Notes: generated by a model from the letters alone, not told the origin. A stretch of DNA of 64,000 bases from Streptomyces sp. NBC_00539 (GCF_036346105.1 NZ_CP107811.1:4979501-5043500), one strand, 5' to 3'. Positions 43,021-52,042 are shown, numbered from the stretch's first letter. Translations and numbers: made by a program.

Positions 43021-44075
43021 GTAGCCAAGACATTCCCGAAGAGAAGCACCTGCCGAGCGAGCAGGGCGACGCGCACCACGGTGGCGTAGCAGTCGCGGAC
43101 GACCCGTTCGCCGACCCGGGCCTGCCGGTCCACAAGCCGCGCATCCAGGACATCGACGAGCGGGCCGCCAAGCGGTCCGAGCGCACTGTCGCGATGCTGT
43201 TCACGCTGTCGATGCTGGCCACGATCGGCTTCATCGCCGCGTACGTGACCATCCCCGTCGACAGGTTCGTGTACATCTTCCCCATCGGGAAGGTGAGCGG
43301 CCTGAACTTCGCCCTCGGCCTGACCCTGGGCACGGCCCTCTTCTGCATCGGCGCGGGCGCGGTCCACTGGGCCCGCACCCTGATGTCCGACGTGGAGGTC
43401 GCCGACGAGCGCCACGCCATCGCGGCGCCGCCGGAGGTCAAGGCCAAGGTCCTCCAGGACTTCGCCGACGGTGCGAGCGAGTCGGCCATCGGCCGCCGTC
43501 CGCTGATCCGCAACACCATGCTGGGCGCGCTGGCCATGCTGCCGCTGTCCGCCCTGGTGATCATGCGGGACCTGGGCCCGCTGCCCGAGGACAAGCTCCG
43601 CAAGACCGTCTGGGCCAAGGGCAAGCTGCTCATCAACCAGAACACGATGGAGCCGCTGCGTCCCGAGGACGTGGTCGTCGGTTCGCTGACCTTCGCCATG
43701 CCGGAAGGCCTGGAGGAGACCCAGCACGACTTCCAGAACCAGATCGCCAAGGCCGCCCTGATGATCGTCCGGCTCCAGCCGCAGGACATCAAGGACAAGC
43801 GGGAGCTGGAGTGGTCCCACGACGGCATCGTGGCGTTCTCCAAGATCTGTACCCACGTCGGCTGCCCGATCAGCCTGTACGAGCAGCAGACGCACCACGT
43901 GCTCTGCCCGTGCCACCAGTCCACCTTCGACCTCTCCGACGGCGCCCGAGTCATCTTCGGCCCCGCTGGTCACGCGCTTCCGCAGCTGCGGATCGGCGTC
44001 AATGACGAAGGCTTCCTCGAAGCGCAGGGCGACTTCGAAGAGCCCGTCGGTCCTGCATTCTGGGAGCGCGGATGA
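43017..44075 (+). CDS. qcrA: Rieske iron-sulfur subunit of the bc1 complex
   Basis: 352 residues, longer than proteobacterial Rieske proteins. It has three membrane segments in the N-terminal two-thirds, typical of actinobacteria. The [2Fe-2S] site is CTHVGCP (Cys278, His280, Cys283) and CPCHQS (Cys297, Cys299, His300). It oxidises menaquinol and reduces QcrC. The start overlaps qcrC and the stop overlaps qcrB, both by 4 bp. Confidence 0.97.
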   Translation: MSSQDIPEEKHLPSEQGDAHHGGVAVADDPFADPGLPVHKPRIQDIDERAAKRSERTVAMLFTLSMLATIGFIAAYVTIPVDRFVYIFPIGKVSGLNFALGLTLGTALFCIGAGAVHWARTLMSDVEVADERHAIAAPPEVKAKVLQDFADGASESAIGRRPLIRNTMLGALAMLPLSALVIMRDLGPLPEDKLRKTVWAKGKLLINQNTMEPLRPEDVVVGSLTFAMPEGLEETQHDFQNQIAKAALMIVRLQPQDIKDKRELEWSHDGIVAFSKICTHVGCPISLYEQQTHHVLCPCHQSTFDLSDGARVIFGPAGHALPQLRIGVNDEGFLEAQGDFEEPVGPAFWERG

Positions 44076-45703
44076 GCACTGCCACCACCACCGACAGTCA
44101 GCGCAAAGCGCCCGCCGGCGAGCGGGTAGCGGACTGGGCCGACGGCCGCCTGGGCATCTACAGCCTGGCCAAGTCGAACATGCGCAAGATCTTCCCGGAC
44201 CACTGGTCCTTCATGCTCGGTGAGATCTGCCTCTACAGCTTCATCATCATCATCCTCACGGGTGTGTACCTGACGCTGTTCTTCCACCCGAGCATGAACG
44301 AGGTCGTCTACCACGGCCCGTACGTGCCGATGCAGGGCGTCCCGATGTCAGAGGCCTTCGCCTCGACGCTCGACATCAGCTTCGACGTCCGCGGCGGTCT
44401 GCTCATCCGGCAGATCCACCACTGGTCGGCGCTCATCTTCGTCGCGGCCATGGTCGTGCACATGATGCGCGTGTTCTTCACCGGCGCGTTCCGCAAGCCG
44501 CGTGAGGTCAACTGGATCTTCGGCTTCCTGCTGCTGGTCCTCGGCATGTTCACCGGTTTCACCGGTTACTCCCTGCCGGACGACCTGCTCTCGGGCACCG
44601 GTGTCCGCTTCATGGAGGGCGCGATCCTGTCCGTGCCGATCGTCGGCACGTACCTGTCGTTCTTCCTCTTCGGCGGCGAGTTCCCCGGCGGCGACTTCGT
44701 CGCACGGTTCTACTCGATCCACATCCTGCTGCTGCCCGGCATCATGATGGGCCTGCTGGTGGCCCACCTGATCCTGGTCTTCTACCACAAGCACACCCAG
44801 TACGCGGGCCCCGGCAAGACGAACAACAACGTCGTCGGCATGCCGCTGCTGCCGGTCTACATGGCCAAGGCCGGAGGCTTCTTCTTCCTGGTCTTCGGTG
44901 TCATCGCGGCCATCGCGGCGCTCGCCTCGATCAACCCGATCTGGGCGCTCGGCCCGTACCGCCCGGACCACGTGTCCACCGGTGCGCAGCCCGACTGGTA
45001 CATGGGTATGCCGGAAGGCCTGATCCGTGCCATGCCGGGCTGGGAGATCAACCTGTGGGGCCACACCCTCGTCCTGGGCGTGTTCATCCCGCTGCTGCTC
45101 TTCCCGCTGGTGCTGGGCGCGATCGCCGTCTGGCCGTTCATCGAGTCCTGGGTCACCGGGGACAAGCGTGAGCACCACCTGCTGGACCGCCCGCGCAACG
45201 TCCCGACCCGTACGGCCTTCGGTGTCGCCTGGATCGCGGAGTACATCGTGCTCCTGATCGGCGGTGGAAACGACATGTTCGCGCAGTACTTCCACCTCTC
45301 GATCAACAACATCACCTGGTTCGTCCGGATCGGCTTCTTCGTCGTCCCGGTCCTCGCCTTCATCGCCACCAAGCGGATCTGCCTCGGCCTCCAGCGCCGG
45401 GACCACGACAAGGTGCTGCACGGTCGCGAGACCGGCATCATCAAGCGCCTGCCGCACGGTGAGTTCGTCGAGGTCCACGAGCCGCTGCCGCAGGCCAAGC
45501 TGCACACGCTCACCGCGCATGAGCAGTACCAGCCGATCGAACTCGGCCCGACGGTCGACGAGAACGGCGTGGAGCGCAAGCCCAAGGCCATGGAGAAGCT
45601 CCGCGCGAAGCTCAGCAAGGGCTTCTACGCGGAGAACAACCAGATTCCGAAGCCCACGGTGGAGGAGTACAAGGAGATCCAGAGCGGCCACGGCCACCAC
45701 TGA
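44072..45703 (+). CDS. qcrB: Cytochrome b subunit of the bc1 complex
   Basis: 543 residues with eight or nine membrane segments and a long charged C-terminal tail characteristic of actinobacterial QcrB. The heme-b histidines lie in segments two and four (IRQIHHWSA and the later SIHILLLPG/GLLVAHLILVF region), and the quinol-site motif PDWYMG is present (usually PEWY). It begins at an ATG overlapping the qcrA stop. It is the last gene of the operon, with a hairpin terminator about 60 bp downstream. Confidence 0.97.
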   Translation: MSTATTTDSQRKAPAGERVADWADGRLGIYSLAKSNMRKIFPDHWSFMLGEICLYSFIIIILTGVYLTLFFHPSMNEVVYHGPYVPMQGVPMSEAFASTLDISFDVRGGLLIRQIHHWSALIFVAAMVVHMMRVFFTGAFRKPREVNWIFGFLLLVLGMFTGFTGYSLPDDLLSGTGVRFMEGAILSVPIVGTYLSFFLFGGEFPGGDFVARFYSIHILLLPGIMMGLLVAHLILVFYHKHTQYAGPGKTNNNVVGMPLLPVYMAKAGGFFFLVFGVIAAIAALASINPIWALGPYRPDHVSTGAQPDWYMGMPEGLIRAMPGWEINLWGHTLVLGVFIPLLLFPLVLGAIAVWPFIESWVTGDKREHHLLDRPRNVPTRTAFGVAWIAEYIVLLIGGGNDMFAQYFHLSINNITWFVRIGFFVVPVLAFIATKRICLGLQRRDHDKVLHGRETGIIKRLPHGEFVEVHEPLPQAKLHTLTAHEQYQPIELGPTVDENGVERKPKAMEKLRAKLSKGFYAENNQIPKPTVEEYKEIQSGHGHH

Positions 45704-45761
45704 TCTCCGGGAGGACCCGTTAGAGGGATCGGTTCCGGCCAATCCCCGTGTCGCCACGGCG

Positions 45762-45792
45762 AGAGCCCCGTCCAGGGTCTGGACGGGGCTCT
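45762..45792 (+). terminator. Terminator after qcrB
   Basis: Perfect 13-bp inverted repeat (45762-45774 with 45780-45792) with a 5-nt loop, followed by TTT. It is the clearest intrinsic-type terminator in the respiratory block. Confidence 0.92.
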
Positions 45793-45871
45793 TTGCCGTC
45801 CGCCGAGGCTGGATAGGCTGGGCTCCTCACCCCATTCGACGTGGAACTTTCCCGAGCAGCAGGAGCGGACC

Positions 45872-46936
45872 ATGAACGTTGTGACCCCGGCAGGCGGCGA
45901 CAGCGTGGCGGCCCGCGGCTGGCCGGGTCTCCTCGACGCCCTGCTCACCGGCCGGGACCTGGGCCCGGACGACACCGCCTGGGCCATGGACCGGATCATG
46001 CGGGGCGAGGCCACGGACGCGCAGATCGCCGGGTTCGTGGTGGCGCTGCGGGCCAAGGGGGAGACCGTCGCGGAGATCAACGGCATGGTGCGTGCCATGT
46101 ACGAACACGCCAACCTCATCGAGGTCCCGGGCCGGACGGTGGACATCGTCGGCACGGGCGGGGACGGCGCGAAGACGGTCAACATCTCCACCATGTCGGC
46201 GCTCGTGGTGGCCGGAACGGGCGCCAAGGTGGTCAAGCACGGGAACCGGGCCGCCTCTTCGGCGAGCGGCTCCTCCGACGTACTGGAGAAGCTCGGCGTC
46301 AACCTCAACCTCACCCCGGCCCGGGTCGTCGAGGTCGCGGAAGAGGCCGGCATCACCTTGTGCTTCGCCGTCAAGTTCCACCCCGCGCTGCGGCACGTGG
46401 CGGCGGCCCGCAAGGAGCTGGGCATCCGGACCACCTTCAACTTCCTCGGCCCGCTGACCAACCCGGCGAAGGTGCGCGCGCAGGCCACGGGCGTGGCCGA
46501 CGCCCGGGTGGCGCCCATCGTCGCCGGGGTGCTCGCGGAGCGGGGTTCCTCGGCGCTGGTCTTCCGCGGCGACGACGGCATGGACGAACTGACCACGACC
46601 GCCACCTCGCGGGTCTGGTGGGTCCGCGAGGGCACCGTCACCGAGCTGCCGTTCGACCCGCGCGACGTCGGTATCCCGATCGTGGGCGCCGGGGACCTGC
46701 GCGGCGAGGACGCCTCGTACAACGCGGACGTCGCCCGCCGGTTGCTGGCCGGCGAGACCGGTCCCGTACGCGACGCCGTCCTGCTGAACTCGGCGGCTGC
46801 CCTGGTGGCGCTGGATCCGGGCACGGGCTCGCTGGAGGAGCAGATCGCCGCGGGCATCGCCCGTGCGGCCGAATCCATCGACTCGGGCGCGGCGCGGGCG
46901 GCGTTGGAGCGCTGGGTCGCGGCCAGCAACGCGTAG
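45872..46936 (+). CDS. trpD: Anthranilate phosphoribosyltransferase
   Basis: 354-aa TrpD, which transfers phosphoribose from PRPP to anthranilate in tryptophan synthesis. The PRPP-binding GTGGDG motif is at 94-99. [18 protein letters not shown] and the GPLTNPA segment follow. The ATG at 45872 has AGGAG six bases upstream. No other trp gene is adjacent; in actinobacteria trpD is often alone beside the bc1-aa3 genes. A SAM-IV-type riboswitch begins 84 bp downstream, but it belongs to the next gene. Confidence 0.96.
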   Translation: MNVVTPAGGDSVAARGWPGLLDALLTGRDLGPDDTAWAMDRIMRGEATDAQIAGFVVALRAKGETVAEINGMVRAMYEHANLIEVPGRTVDIVGTGGDGAKTVNISTMSALVVAGTGAKVVKHGNRAASSASGSSDVLEKLGVNLNLTPARVVEVAEEAGITLCFAVKFHPALRHVAAARKELGIRTTFNFLGPLTNPAKVRAQATGVADARVAPIVAGVLAERGSSALVFRGDDGMDELTTTATSRVWWVREGTVTELPFDPRDVGIPIVGAGDLRGEDASYNADVARRLLAGETGPVRDAVLLNSAAALVALDPGTGSLEEQIAAGIARAAESIDSGAARAALERWVAASNA

Positions 46937-47020
46937 GTCCTCGGGCGCGGCGGTGGGCCCCGGTCCGGAATGTGGACCGGGGTCCCCGGCGTGGGGGATC
47001 TTGTGGCAGGATGCTGGGCA

Positions 47021-47134
47021 GGTCACGAGTGACAGCGTTTTGGCCCCGGCTCGCTGTCCGGCAACCCTCCTTCCGTGGCGGGGTGCCCCGGGTGATGACC
47101 AGGCCGTAGGCAGTGAGGTCTACGGCAAGCGCGG
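47021..47134 (+). ncRNA. SAM-IV-type riboswitch aptamer
   Basis: The aptamer reads GGTCACGAGTGACAGCG at its 5' end (47021-47037). Next come a CCGGCTCGCTGTCCGGCAACC core, a GGCGGGGTGCCCCGGGTGATGACC strand closing on the first bases (GGTCA with TGACC), a pseudoknot stem around 47104-47126, and GGCAAGCGCGG. This is the layout of the SAM-IV class found in actinomycetes, which senses S-adenosylmethionine. The assignment is from recalled consensus. It precedes a PLP enzyme gene, and sulfur-metabolism genes are the usual targets. Confidence 0.82.
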
Positions 47135-47169
47135 ATCCCTCGAAACCGGGGATCCTGGTTGTCGAGGAG
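47133..47169 (+). promoter_or_regulatory. Riboswitch expression platform masking a ribosome binding site
   Basis: Two competing stems follow the aptamer. Stem A pairs 47133-47139 with 47149-47155 (GGATCCC with GGGATCC). Stem B pairs 47138-47147 with 47157-47167 (CCTCGAAACC with GGTTGTCGAGG, one bulged G) and covers part of the GAGGAG site at 47164-47169. Because they share bases they cannot coexist, so ligand binding could switch access to the site in front of the leader ORF. Confidence 0.65.
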
Positions 47170-47177
47170 CGTTTTCC

Positions 47178-47198
47178 ATGAGCAAGCGAATGCGATAG
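47178..47198 (+). CDS. Six-residue leader peptide MSKRMR
   Basis: ATG AGC AAG CGA ATG CGA TAG, placed 8 nt after a perfect GAGGAG site that the riboswitch platform can hide. It encodes Met-Ser-Lys-Arg-Met-Arg. The main gene starts 153 bp later with its own weaker site, so this ORF is the element directly controlled by the switch. Two of six codons are Met, which may be meaningful under SAM control. It is probably regulatory rather than a functional peptide. Confidence 0.55.
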   Translation: MSKRMR

Positions 47199-47350
47199 GG
47201 CGGCTCCGCCCCTTCTTCACCCTCGGAAACAGGGTCCCTTCCGCGTACCCGCATCCCCGAGGCATCCCCGTACCCCGGACGGCCGCAGGGCCGTACCCGC
47301 GTACGGGCAGACCCCGAAGCCGTTCCGCCCTGCCGCCGGGAGACACCGCC

Positions 47351-48772
47351 ATGTCCGCATACGCATCCGCAACCGCATCCCTGAACACCACCGCCGACCG
47401 CACCCCGTGTGCCGAGCCGCTGCCCGTGCTCGGCCGGGACGTCACCGTCCCGCTCGTCACCGGTGGCGAGGTCACCTACGCGGCGCTCGACTACGCGGCC
47501 AGCGCGCCGGCGCTGCAGCGGGTGTGGGACGACGTGGCCGCGTACGCCCCGTACTACGGCAGCGTGCACCGCGGCGCCGGGTACCTCTCGCAGCTGTCCA
47601 CCGACCTGTTCGAGCAGAGCCGGGTCACGGTCGCGGAGTTCCTGGACTGCCGCCCCGCCGACCAGGTGGTCTTCACCCGGTCCACGACCGACTCGCTGAA
47701 CCTGCTCGCCGCCGTGCTCCCGGCCGGCTGCCAGGTCTTCGTCTTCGAGACCGAGCACCACGCGTCGCTGCTGCCGTGGGGCGACGCGCGGGTCACCTAC
47801 CTCGACGCGCCGCGCACCCCGGACGAGGCCGTCGCCACCCTGGAGCGGGCGCTGGCCGCGCGGGACCCTTACGGCCCGGCGCTGGTGTGCGTCACCGGCG
47901 CGTCCAACGTCACCGGCGAACTGTGGCCGGTGAAGGAACTCGCCGCCGCGGCGCACGCCCACGGCGCGCGGATCGTGCTGGACGCCGCCCAGCTGGCGCC
48001 GCACCACCCCGTCTCGGTGCGGGAACTGGACGTGGACTGGATCGCCTTCTCCGGGCACAAGCTCTACGCGCCGTTCGGCTCGGGCGTGCTCGCCGGGCGG
48101 GCCGACTGGCTCCAGGAGGCGCAGCCCTACCTGGCCGGTGGCGGAGCCTCGCGGAAGGTGGCGCGGCGCGAGGACGGGGGCGTGGACGTCGAGTGGCACA
48201 CCACGGCCGCGCGGCACGAGGCCGGCTCCCCGAACGTCATCGGCGTCTACTCCATCGCCTCCGCCTGCCGGGCGCTGACCGAGGCGGGCTTCGAGGGCCT
48301 GGTCGAGCGGGAGCAGCACCTGATCGGCAAGGTCCGCGACGGCCTGGCGGAGGTCCCGGCGGTCCGCGTGCTGTCCCTGTTCGGCAACGACGCCCCGCGG
48401 GTCGGCGTGATCTCGTTCGTGGTGGAGGGCTGGAACAGCTCGCACTTCGCCGCCGCGCTGTCGGCCGAGTACGGCATCGGCGTCCGCGACGGCCTGTTCT
48501 GCGCCCACCCGCTGGTGCGGACGCTGCTCGGCAGTGAGCCGCAGGCCCAGGGCGAATGCGGAGCGCCGGAGGCGGCGGGCGAGCGGAGCGAGGTGGGGGT
48601 CCCCCCGGCCGAAGGCCGGGGGAGGTCGCTGAACGCGATCCGCGTCAGCTTCGGCGCGGGCACCCCCGACGAGCACGTCGAGCGCTTCGTCCGCGCGGTC
48701 CGCGAGCTCGTCGCGGACGGCGCCAAGTGGAAGTACCGCACCGAAGAGGGCCGCTGCGTCCCCGTTTCCTGA
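47351..48772 (+). CDS. Class V aminotransferase (cysteine desulfurase-like PLP enzyme)
   Basis: 473-aa PLP-dependent enzyme of aminotransferase class V, the SufS/NifS-like fold. The cofactor aspartate is in VLDAAQLAPHH and the Schiff-base Lys237 in FSGHKLYAPFG. The N-terminal VTYAALDYAASAP resembles the desulfurase D-x-A-A-x-x-P start. The C-terminal domain carries an insertion of about 20 residues that coincides with a palindromic repeat at 48570-48626. The ATG at 47351 has GGGAGA about 8 nt upstream. A SAM-IV riboswitch lies 330 bp upstream, so a role in sulfur amino-acid metabolism is likely, though the reaction is unknown. The family's catalytic cysteine loop is not evident. Confidence 0.87.
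   Translation: MSAYASATASLNTTADRTPCAEPLPVLGRDVTVPLVTGGEVTYAALDYAASAPALQRVWDDVAAYAPYYGSVHRGAGYLSQLSTDLFEQSRVTVAEFLDCRPADQVVFTRSTTDSLNLLAAVLPAGCQVFVFETEHHASLLPWGDARVTYLDAPRTPDEAVATLERALAARDPYGPALVCVTGASNVTGELWPVKELAAAAHAHGARIVLDAAQLAPHHPVSVRELDVDWIAFSGHKLYAPFGSGVLAGRADWLQEAQPYLAGGGASRKVARREDGGVDVEWHTTAARHEAGSPNVIGVYSIASACRALTEAGFEGLVEREQHLIGKVRDGLAEVPAVRVLSLFGNDAPRVGVISFVVEGWNSSHFAAALSAEYGIGVRDGLFCAHPLVRTLLGSEPQAQGECGAPEAAGERSEVGVPPAEGRGRSLNAIRVSFGAGTPDEHVERFVRAVRELVADGAKWKYRTEEGRCVPVS
48570..48626. repeat. Palindromic repeat inside the class V aminotransferase gene
   Basis: CCCCCGGCC-GAA-GGCCGGGGG (48602-48622) forms a perfect 9-bp hairpin. It is preceded by a GCGAGCGGAGCGAGGTGGGGGT flank (48579-48600). 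I recall this combination as a recurrent intergenic element in Streptomyces. Here it lies in frame within a gene and is translated as an Arg/Gly/Glu/Pro-rich linker (about GERSEVGVPPAEGRGR). Confidence 0.6.
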
Positions 48773-48940
48773 CGCGCCTGCGGGGGAGCCGCGCTCCCGC
48801 GCACGTCCTGTCCGGCGACGGCACGCCCGGGAGTCCGTGACGGGCAGCCGGCGGCCGAGCGGCCCGGCCGGGGGAGAGCCGGCCGGAGCCGTGGGGCGGG
48901 CCCGGGGCGCCGGCCCGGGTTCCGCTGCCCCCGGCCAGGA

Positions 48941-49222
48941 CTACGCGTCGAGGCCGATGGCGAACGCGGCTTCCAGGTCGTGCTGGGAGTACGTGCGGAA
49001 CGCCACGTGGGTGTCCGTCGCCTCCACGCCCGGGATCTTGCTGATGCGGCCCGGGATGATGTCCGCCAGGTTCTCGTGGCGGGCGACGCGGACCAGCGCG
49101 ATGAGGTCGTAGGTGCCGGTGACGGAGTAGACCTCGCTGACGCTGTCCAGCTGCGCGATGGACTCGGCGATCTCGGGGATGCGGTCCACGCTGGTCTTGA
49201 TGAGCACGATCGCGGTGATCAC
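48941..49222 (-). CDS. Lrp/AsnC ligand-binding (RAM) domain protein
   Basis: 93 residues, consisting only of the RAM effector domain: MITAIVLIKTSVDRIPEIAESI, the VYSVTGTYDLIALVR loop, and IPGVEATDTHVAF at the end. It lacks a DNA-binding domain, as in SraA/stand-alone RAM proteins, which can bind amino acids or modulate Lrp-type regulators. The GTG at 49222 overlaps the upstream rhomboid gene stop by 4 bp, so the two are co-transcribed and coupled. Confidence 0.92.
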   Translation of the reverse strand: MITAIVLIKTSVDRIPEIAESIAQLDSVSEVYSVTGTYDLIALVRVARHENLADIIPGRISKIPGVEATDTHVAFRTYSQHDLEAAFAIGLDA

Positions 49223-49953
49223 GGTTGGCTGTCTCCCTCGCTGGCCGTCGCTGGTCGCTTCACTCTAGTCGCACGCCGATACCGCACCCAGGCGTAGGCG
49301 AACCCGACGGAGAAGCCCACCACGTGGGCCAGGTACGCCACCCCCGGCCCGCTCGCCGCCCGGTGGGCCGCCAGCCACTGCAGGACGAACCAGAACATCA
49401 GCACGATCCACGCGGGGAACCGCAGCGGCAGGAAGAACAGGAACGGGAACAGGCTCGTCACCCGGGCCCGCGGGAACAGGCACAAGAACGCCCCCAGCAC
49501 CGCCGAGATCGCCCCCGAGGCGCCGACCAGCGTCTGGTCGGAGGTGGCGTTGGCCGCCGCGTAGGCCGCAAGGGCCAGGTAGCCGCAGGCGACGTAGAAG
49601 ACCAGGAACGCCGCCCGGCCCATCCGCTCCTCCGCCATCGCGCCGAACACGTGGAGGAAGAGCATGTTGCCGAGCAGGTGCAGCCAGCTCCCGTGCACGA
49701 ACAGTGCCGTCAGCGGCGTGAGCAGGGCCCGTGCCGTCCCCGCGAAGAGCTCGTCCGGGACCACGCCCCAGCGCCGGAAGTACGCCGTCCCCGTCTCCAG
49801 CAGCAGGTCACCCGTCCCGTACTCCGGGTTCAGCCCGGAGGCCGGGCCGAGGACGAACACCAGACAGCAGCCCGCGATCAGCGCGCGGGTGACCACCGGG
49901 CCCCGCACGGCCTCCCGCAAGGCCTCGGCGAGGGCCTGCCACCTTACGATCAT
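49219..49953 (-). CDS. Rhomboid family intramembrane serine protease
   Basis: 244 residues with six or more membrane segments. The motifs expected of an active rhomboid are visible: HGSWLHLLGNMLFLHVFG in the second segment, the catalytic serine in GASGAISAVLG and the catalytic histidine in LAHVVGF. ATG 49953 (MIVRWQ) is preferred; a codon four residues upstream also fits. It is coupled to the RAM-domain gene. Substrate is unknown. Confidence 0.9.
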   Translation of the reverse strand: MIVRWQALAEALREAVRGPVVTRALIAGCCLVFVLGPASGLNPEYGTGDLLLETGTAYFRRWGVVPDELFAGTARALLTPLTALFVHGSWLHLLGNMLFLHVFGAMAEERMGRAAFLVFYVACGYLALAAYAAANATSDQTLVGASGAISAVLGAFLCLFPRARVTSLFPFLFFLPLRFPAWIVLMFWFVLQWLAAHRAASGPGVAYLAHVVGFSVGFAYAWVRYRRATRVKRPATASEGDSQP

Positions 49954-50098
49954 GGGACAGAGCATGACGCAGCACAGCCCCCGTGCGGGTGGTGCCAGGC
50001 CGTAGGGTTACGTGCTGCGGTCCGTCGAAGGTGCCATCGGCCCCCGACGGCCCGCGGGCGGCTTTAATTGAAAGAGCTACGAAGGAGAGAGCGACCTG

Positions 50099-50338
50099 AT
50101 GACGGTTCCCCTGCCGACCGACACCACACGGTGGCGCTGCACCCTGTGCGGCAACCTCACGCGCTTCGACGTCACCCGGTCGTCGAAGGTCGTGGAGTAC
50201 GTCCACCTGGACCTCGCCGGGGAGCCCAAGGTCGAGGAGCGCGAGGTGGTCAATGAGACCATCGAGTCGGTCCGCTGCCGCTGGTGCAACGCGGTGGACC
50301 AGATCGAGCTCGTGGACAGGCCGGGCACGGACTCCTGA
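50099..50338 (+). CDS. Small zinc-ribbon protein
   Basis: 79 residues with two CxxC knuckles, CTLCGN and CRWCNA, about 43 residues apart, a typical zinc ribbon. The rest is charged, with a VVEYVHLDLAGEP strand. The ATG at 50099 is preceded by GAAGGAGAGA at good distance. Such proteins are conserved in Streptomyces near NYN-domain genes, but the function is unknown. The NYN gene starts 42 bp downstream on the same strand, so the pair is probably one transcript. Confidence 0.85.
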   Translation: MTVPLPTDTTRWRCTLCGNLTRFDVTRSSKVVEYVHLDLAGEPKVEEREVVNETIESVRCRWCNAVDQIELVDRPGTDS

Positions 50339-50380
50339 CGGAGCCGGGCCCACAGTAGATCACGGTAGGGGTGACGGATT

Positions 50381-51742
50381 GTGGAGCCAGCAAGCGGCGC
50401 TGAGCCGGCCGACGCGGCCGGCGACGCCGCGGAGGTGCTCGACCGCCCGCTGCCGGAAGGCGTGCGGCGCCGGGTCATCGCGCTCGTCTCGGACGCCTTC
50501 GGCGGCCTGACCGTCGCGGACCTGCCCGCGCAGCTGCGCCAGTACGCCCGGTTCACCCCGACCCGGCGCGCCAAGTTCGCCGGCAACGCGATGGCCGCGG
50601 CGGTGGAGACGGACGCCGTCTTCCGCGGACGCGTCGCGGAGAAGCTCCGGGACGCCCAGGCGGAGCTGGCCGGGGCACTGGAGTGCGGTGCCCCGCCCGC
50701 CGCCGCCGACCCGCTGGACGTGGCGGCGGCCGCGTACGTCCTGCGCCCCTCCGGCTGGGTCAAGCTCGTCGCCGCCGCCGGTGAGGAGGTCCAGCGGGCG
50801 GACGCCGAACGGGTCGGCGACGAGACCCGGCGCGAGCTGGAACGGCTGCGCGAGGAACTCGCCCACGCGCGCGAGACGCAGCGCTCGGGCGGCGAGCAGG
50901 TACGGGCCGAGCTCGACGCCGCCCGCAAGGAAGCGGAATCGCTTCACCGCAAGCTGCGCAGCGCCCAGAGCGACGTCAAGCGGGGCGAGGCGGCCCTGCG
51001 CAAGCTGACCGCCGAGGTCGACGGCATCCGCGGTGACGCGGCCGCCCGGGTCGCCGCCGCCGAGAGCGAGAGCCGCCGGCTCAAGTCCCGTCTGGCGGAG
51101 GTGGAGTCGGCGCTGGAGACCTCGCGCCGGGCCACCCGGGAGGGGCGCAGCATCGAGGACATGCGGCTGCGGCTGCTGCTGGACACCGTCCTCGACGCGG
51201 CCGCCGGGCTGCGCCGCGAGCTGGCACTGCCGCCGGTCTCCACGCGGCCGGCCGACACGGTGGACGCGGTGGAGCCGGGCCGGATGACGCCGAAGGACAT
51301 CGCGGCACGTGCCCTGTCGGAGACCGATCCGGCGCTGCTGGACCAGCTGTTGGCGCTGCCCCAGGCGCACTTGGTGGTCGACGGCTACAACGTGACGAAG
51401 ACCGGCTACCCGACGATGCCGCTGGAGAAGCAGCGGCTGAGGCTGCTGGGCGGGCTGTCGATGCTGGCCGCCCAGACGGGTGCGGAGATGACCTGTGTCT
51501 TCGACGGCGCCGAACTGGCCGCCCCGGTGCTGCTCGCACCGCCGCGCGGGGTGCGCGTGCTGTTCTCCAAGGCGGGGGTGACGGCGGACGAGCTGATCCG
51601 CCAGCTGGTGCGGGCCGAGCCGCCCGGCCGTCCGGTGGTCGTGGTGTCCACCGACCGGGAGGTCGCGGACGGGGTGGCGAAGTCCGGAGCCCGGCCCGTT
51701 ACGTCCGCCTTGCTCCTCAAGCGGCTTTCGCGCGTTTCGTAA
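50381..51742 (+). CDS. NYN-domain (PIN-like) putative RNA-binding protein or nuclease
   Basis: 453 residues. The N-terminal region and a long central coiled-coil (about 145-275, rich in Arg, Glu, Ala and Leu) lead to a C-terminal NYN/PIN domain: LVVDGYNVTKTGYP with its first catalytic Asp, then CVFDGAEL, VLFSKAGVTADELI and VVVSTDREVAD. These acidic positions match metal-dependent RNases such as YacP/Rae1. The GTG at 50381 has GGTAGGGGTGACGG upstream as a weak site. It is linked to the zinc-ribbon gene. Confidence 0.9.
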   Translation: MEPASGAEPADAAGDAAEVLDRPLPEGVRRRVIALVSDAFGGLTVADLPAQLRQYARFTPTRRAKFAGNAMAAAVETDAVFRGRVAEKLRDAQAELAGALECGAPPAAADPLDVAAAAYVLRPSGWVKLVAAAGEEVQRADAERVGDETRRELERLREELAHARETQRSGGEQVRAELDAARKEAESLHRKLRSAQSDVKRGEAALRKLTAEVDGIRGDAAARVAAAESESRRLKSRLAEVESALETSRRATREGRSIEDMRLRLLLDTVLDAAAGLRRELALPPVSTRPADTVDAVEPGRMTPKDIAARALSETDPALLDQLLALPQAHLVVDGYNVTKTGYPTMPLEKQRLRLLGGLSMLAAQTGAEMTCVFDGAELAAPVLLAPPRGVRVLFSKAGVTADELIRQLVRAEPPGRPVVVVSTDREVADGVAKSGARPVTSALLLKRLSRVS

Positions 51743-52042
51743 GGTTCACGCCGTCGATGCGGCGTATTCGGGCGTCTTGGCAACTGCCGTCCCCGATGTC
51801 GGAATTGGCGGTGCATCGAGGGAACGTACCGTCAACTCCCCGGCACCCACAGTGGCCTGGGTGTGAAGAAGTCGTTGAAGGGGCGATTTTTTGCTCCCGG
51901 GGATTTGAAGTGATCACAGCGGGGTCACTAGTGTCTGTTCAAACCTTCGTGCGGTAGATCACTCATTCGGGGTGACGGCGGAGGTGCTGCCGCCGTGTGT
52001 GAGTGCCCCATCGGCGGCCGGAGGAAGAAGGAGCTCGCCTTC
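51743..52042. promoter_or_regulatory. Intergenic region before the NlpC/P60 genes
   Basis: 300 bp with no gene. It is notably AT-richer around 51870-51960 than its surroundings. An inverted pair AGTGA (51908-51912) and TCACT (51925-51929) lies there. I compared it with the c-di-AMP (ydaO) riboswitch, which controls similar genes in Streptomyces, and saw no convincing match. A promoter is expected here. Confidence 0.35.

Noticed and set aside
51743-52042. c-di-AMP (ydaO) riboswitch before the NlpC/P60 genes
   Set aside because: Related genes use it, but the conserved core could not be traced here.
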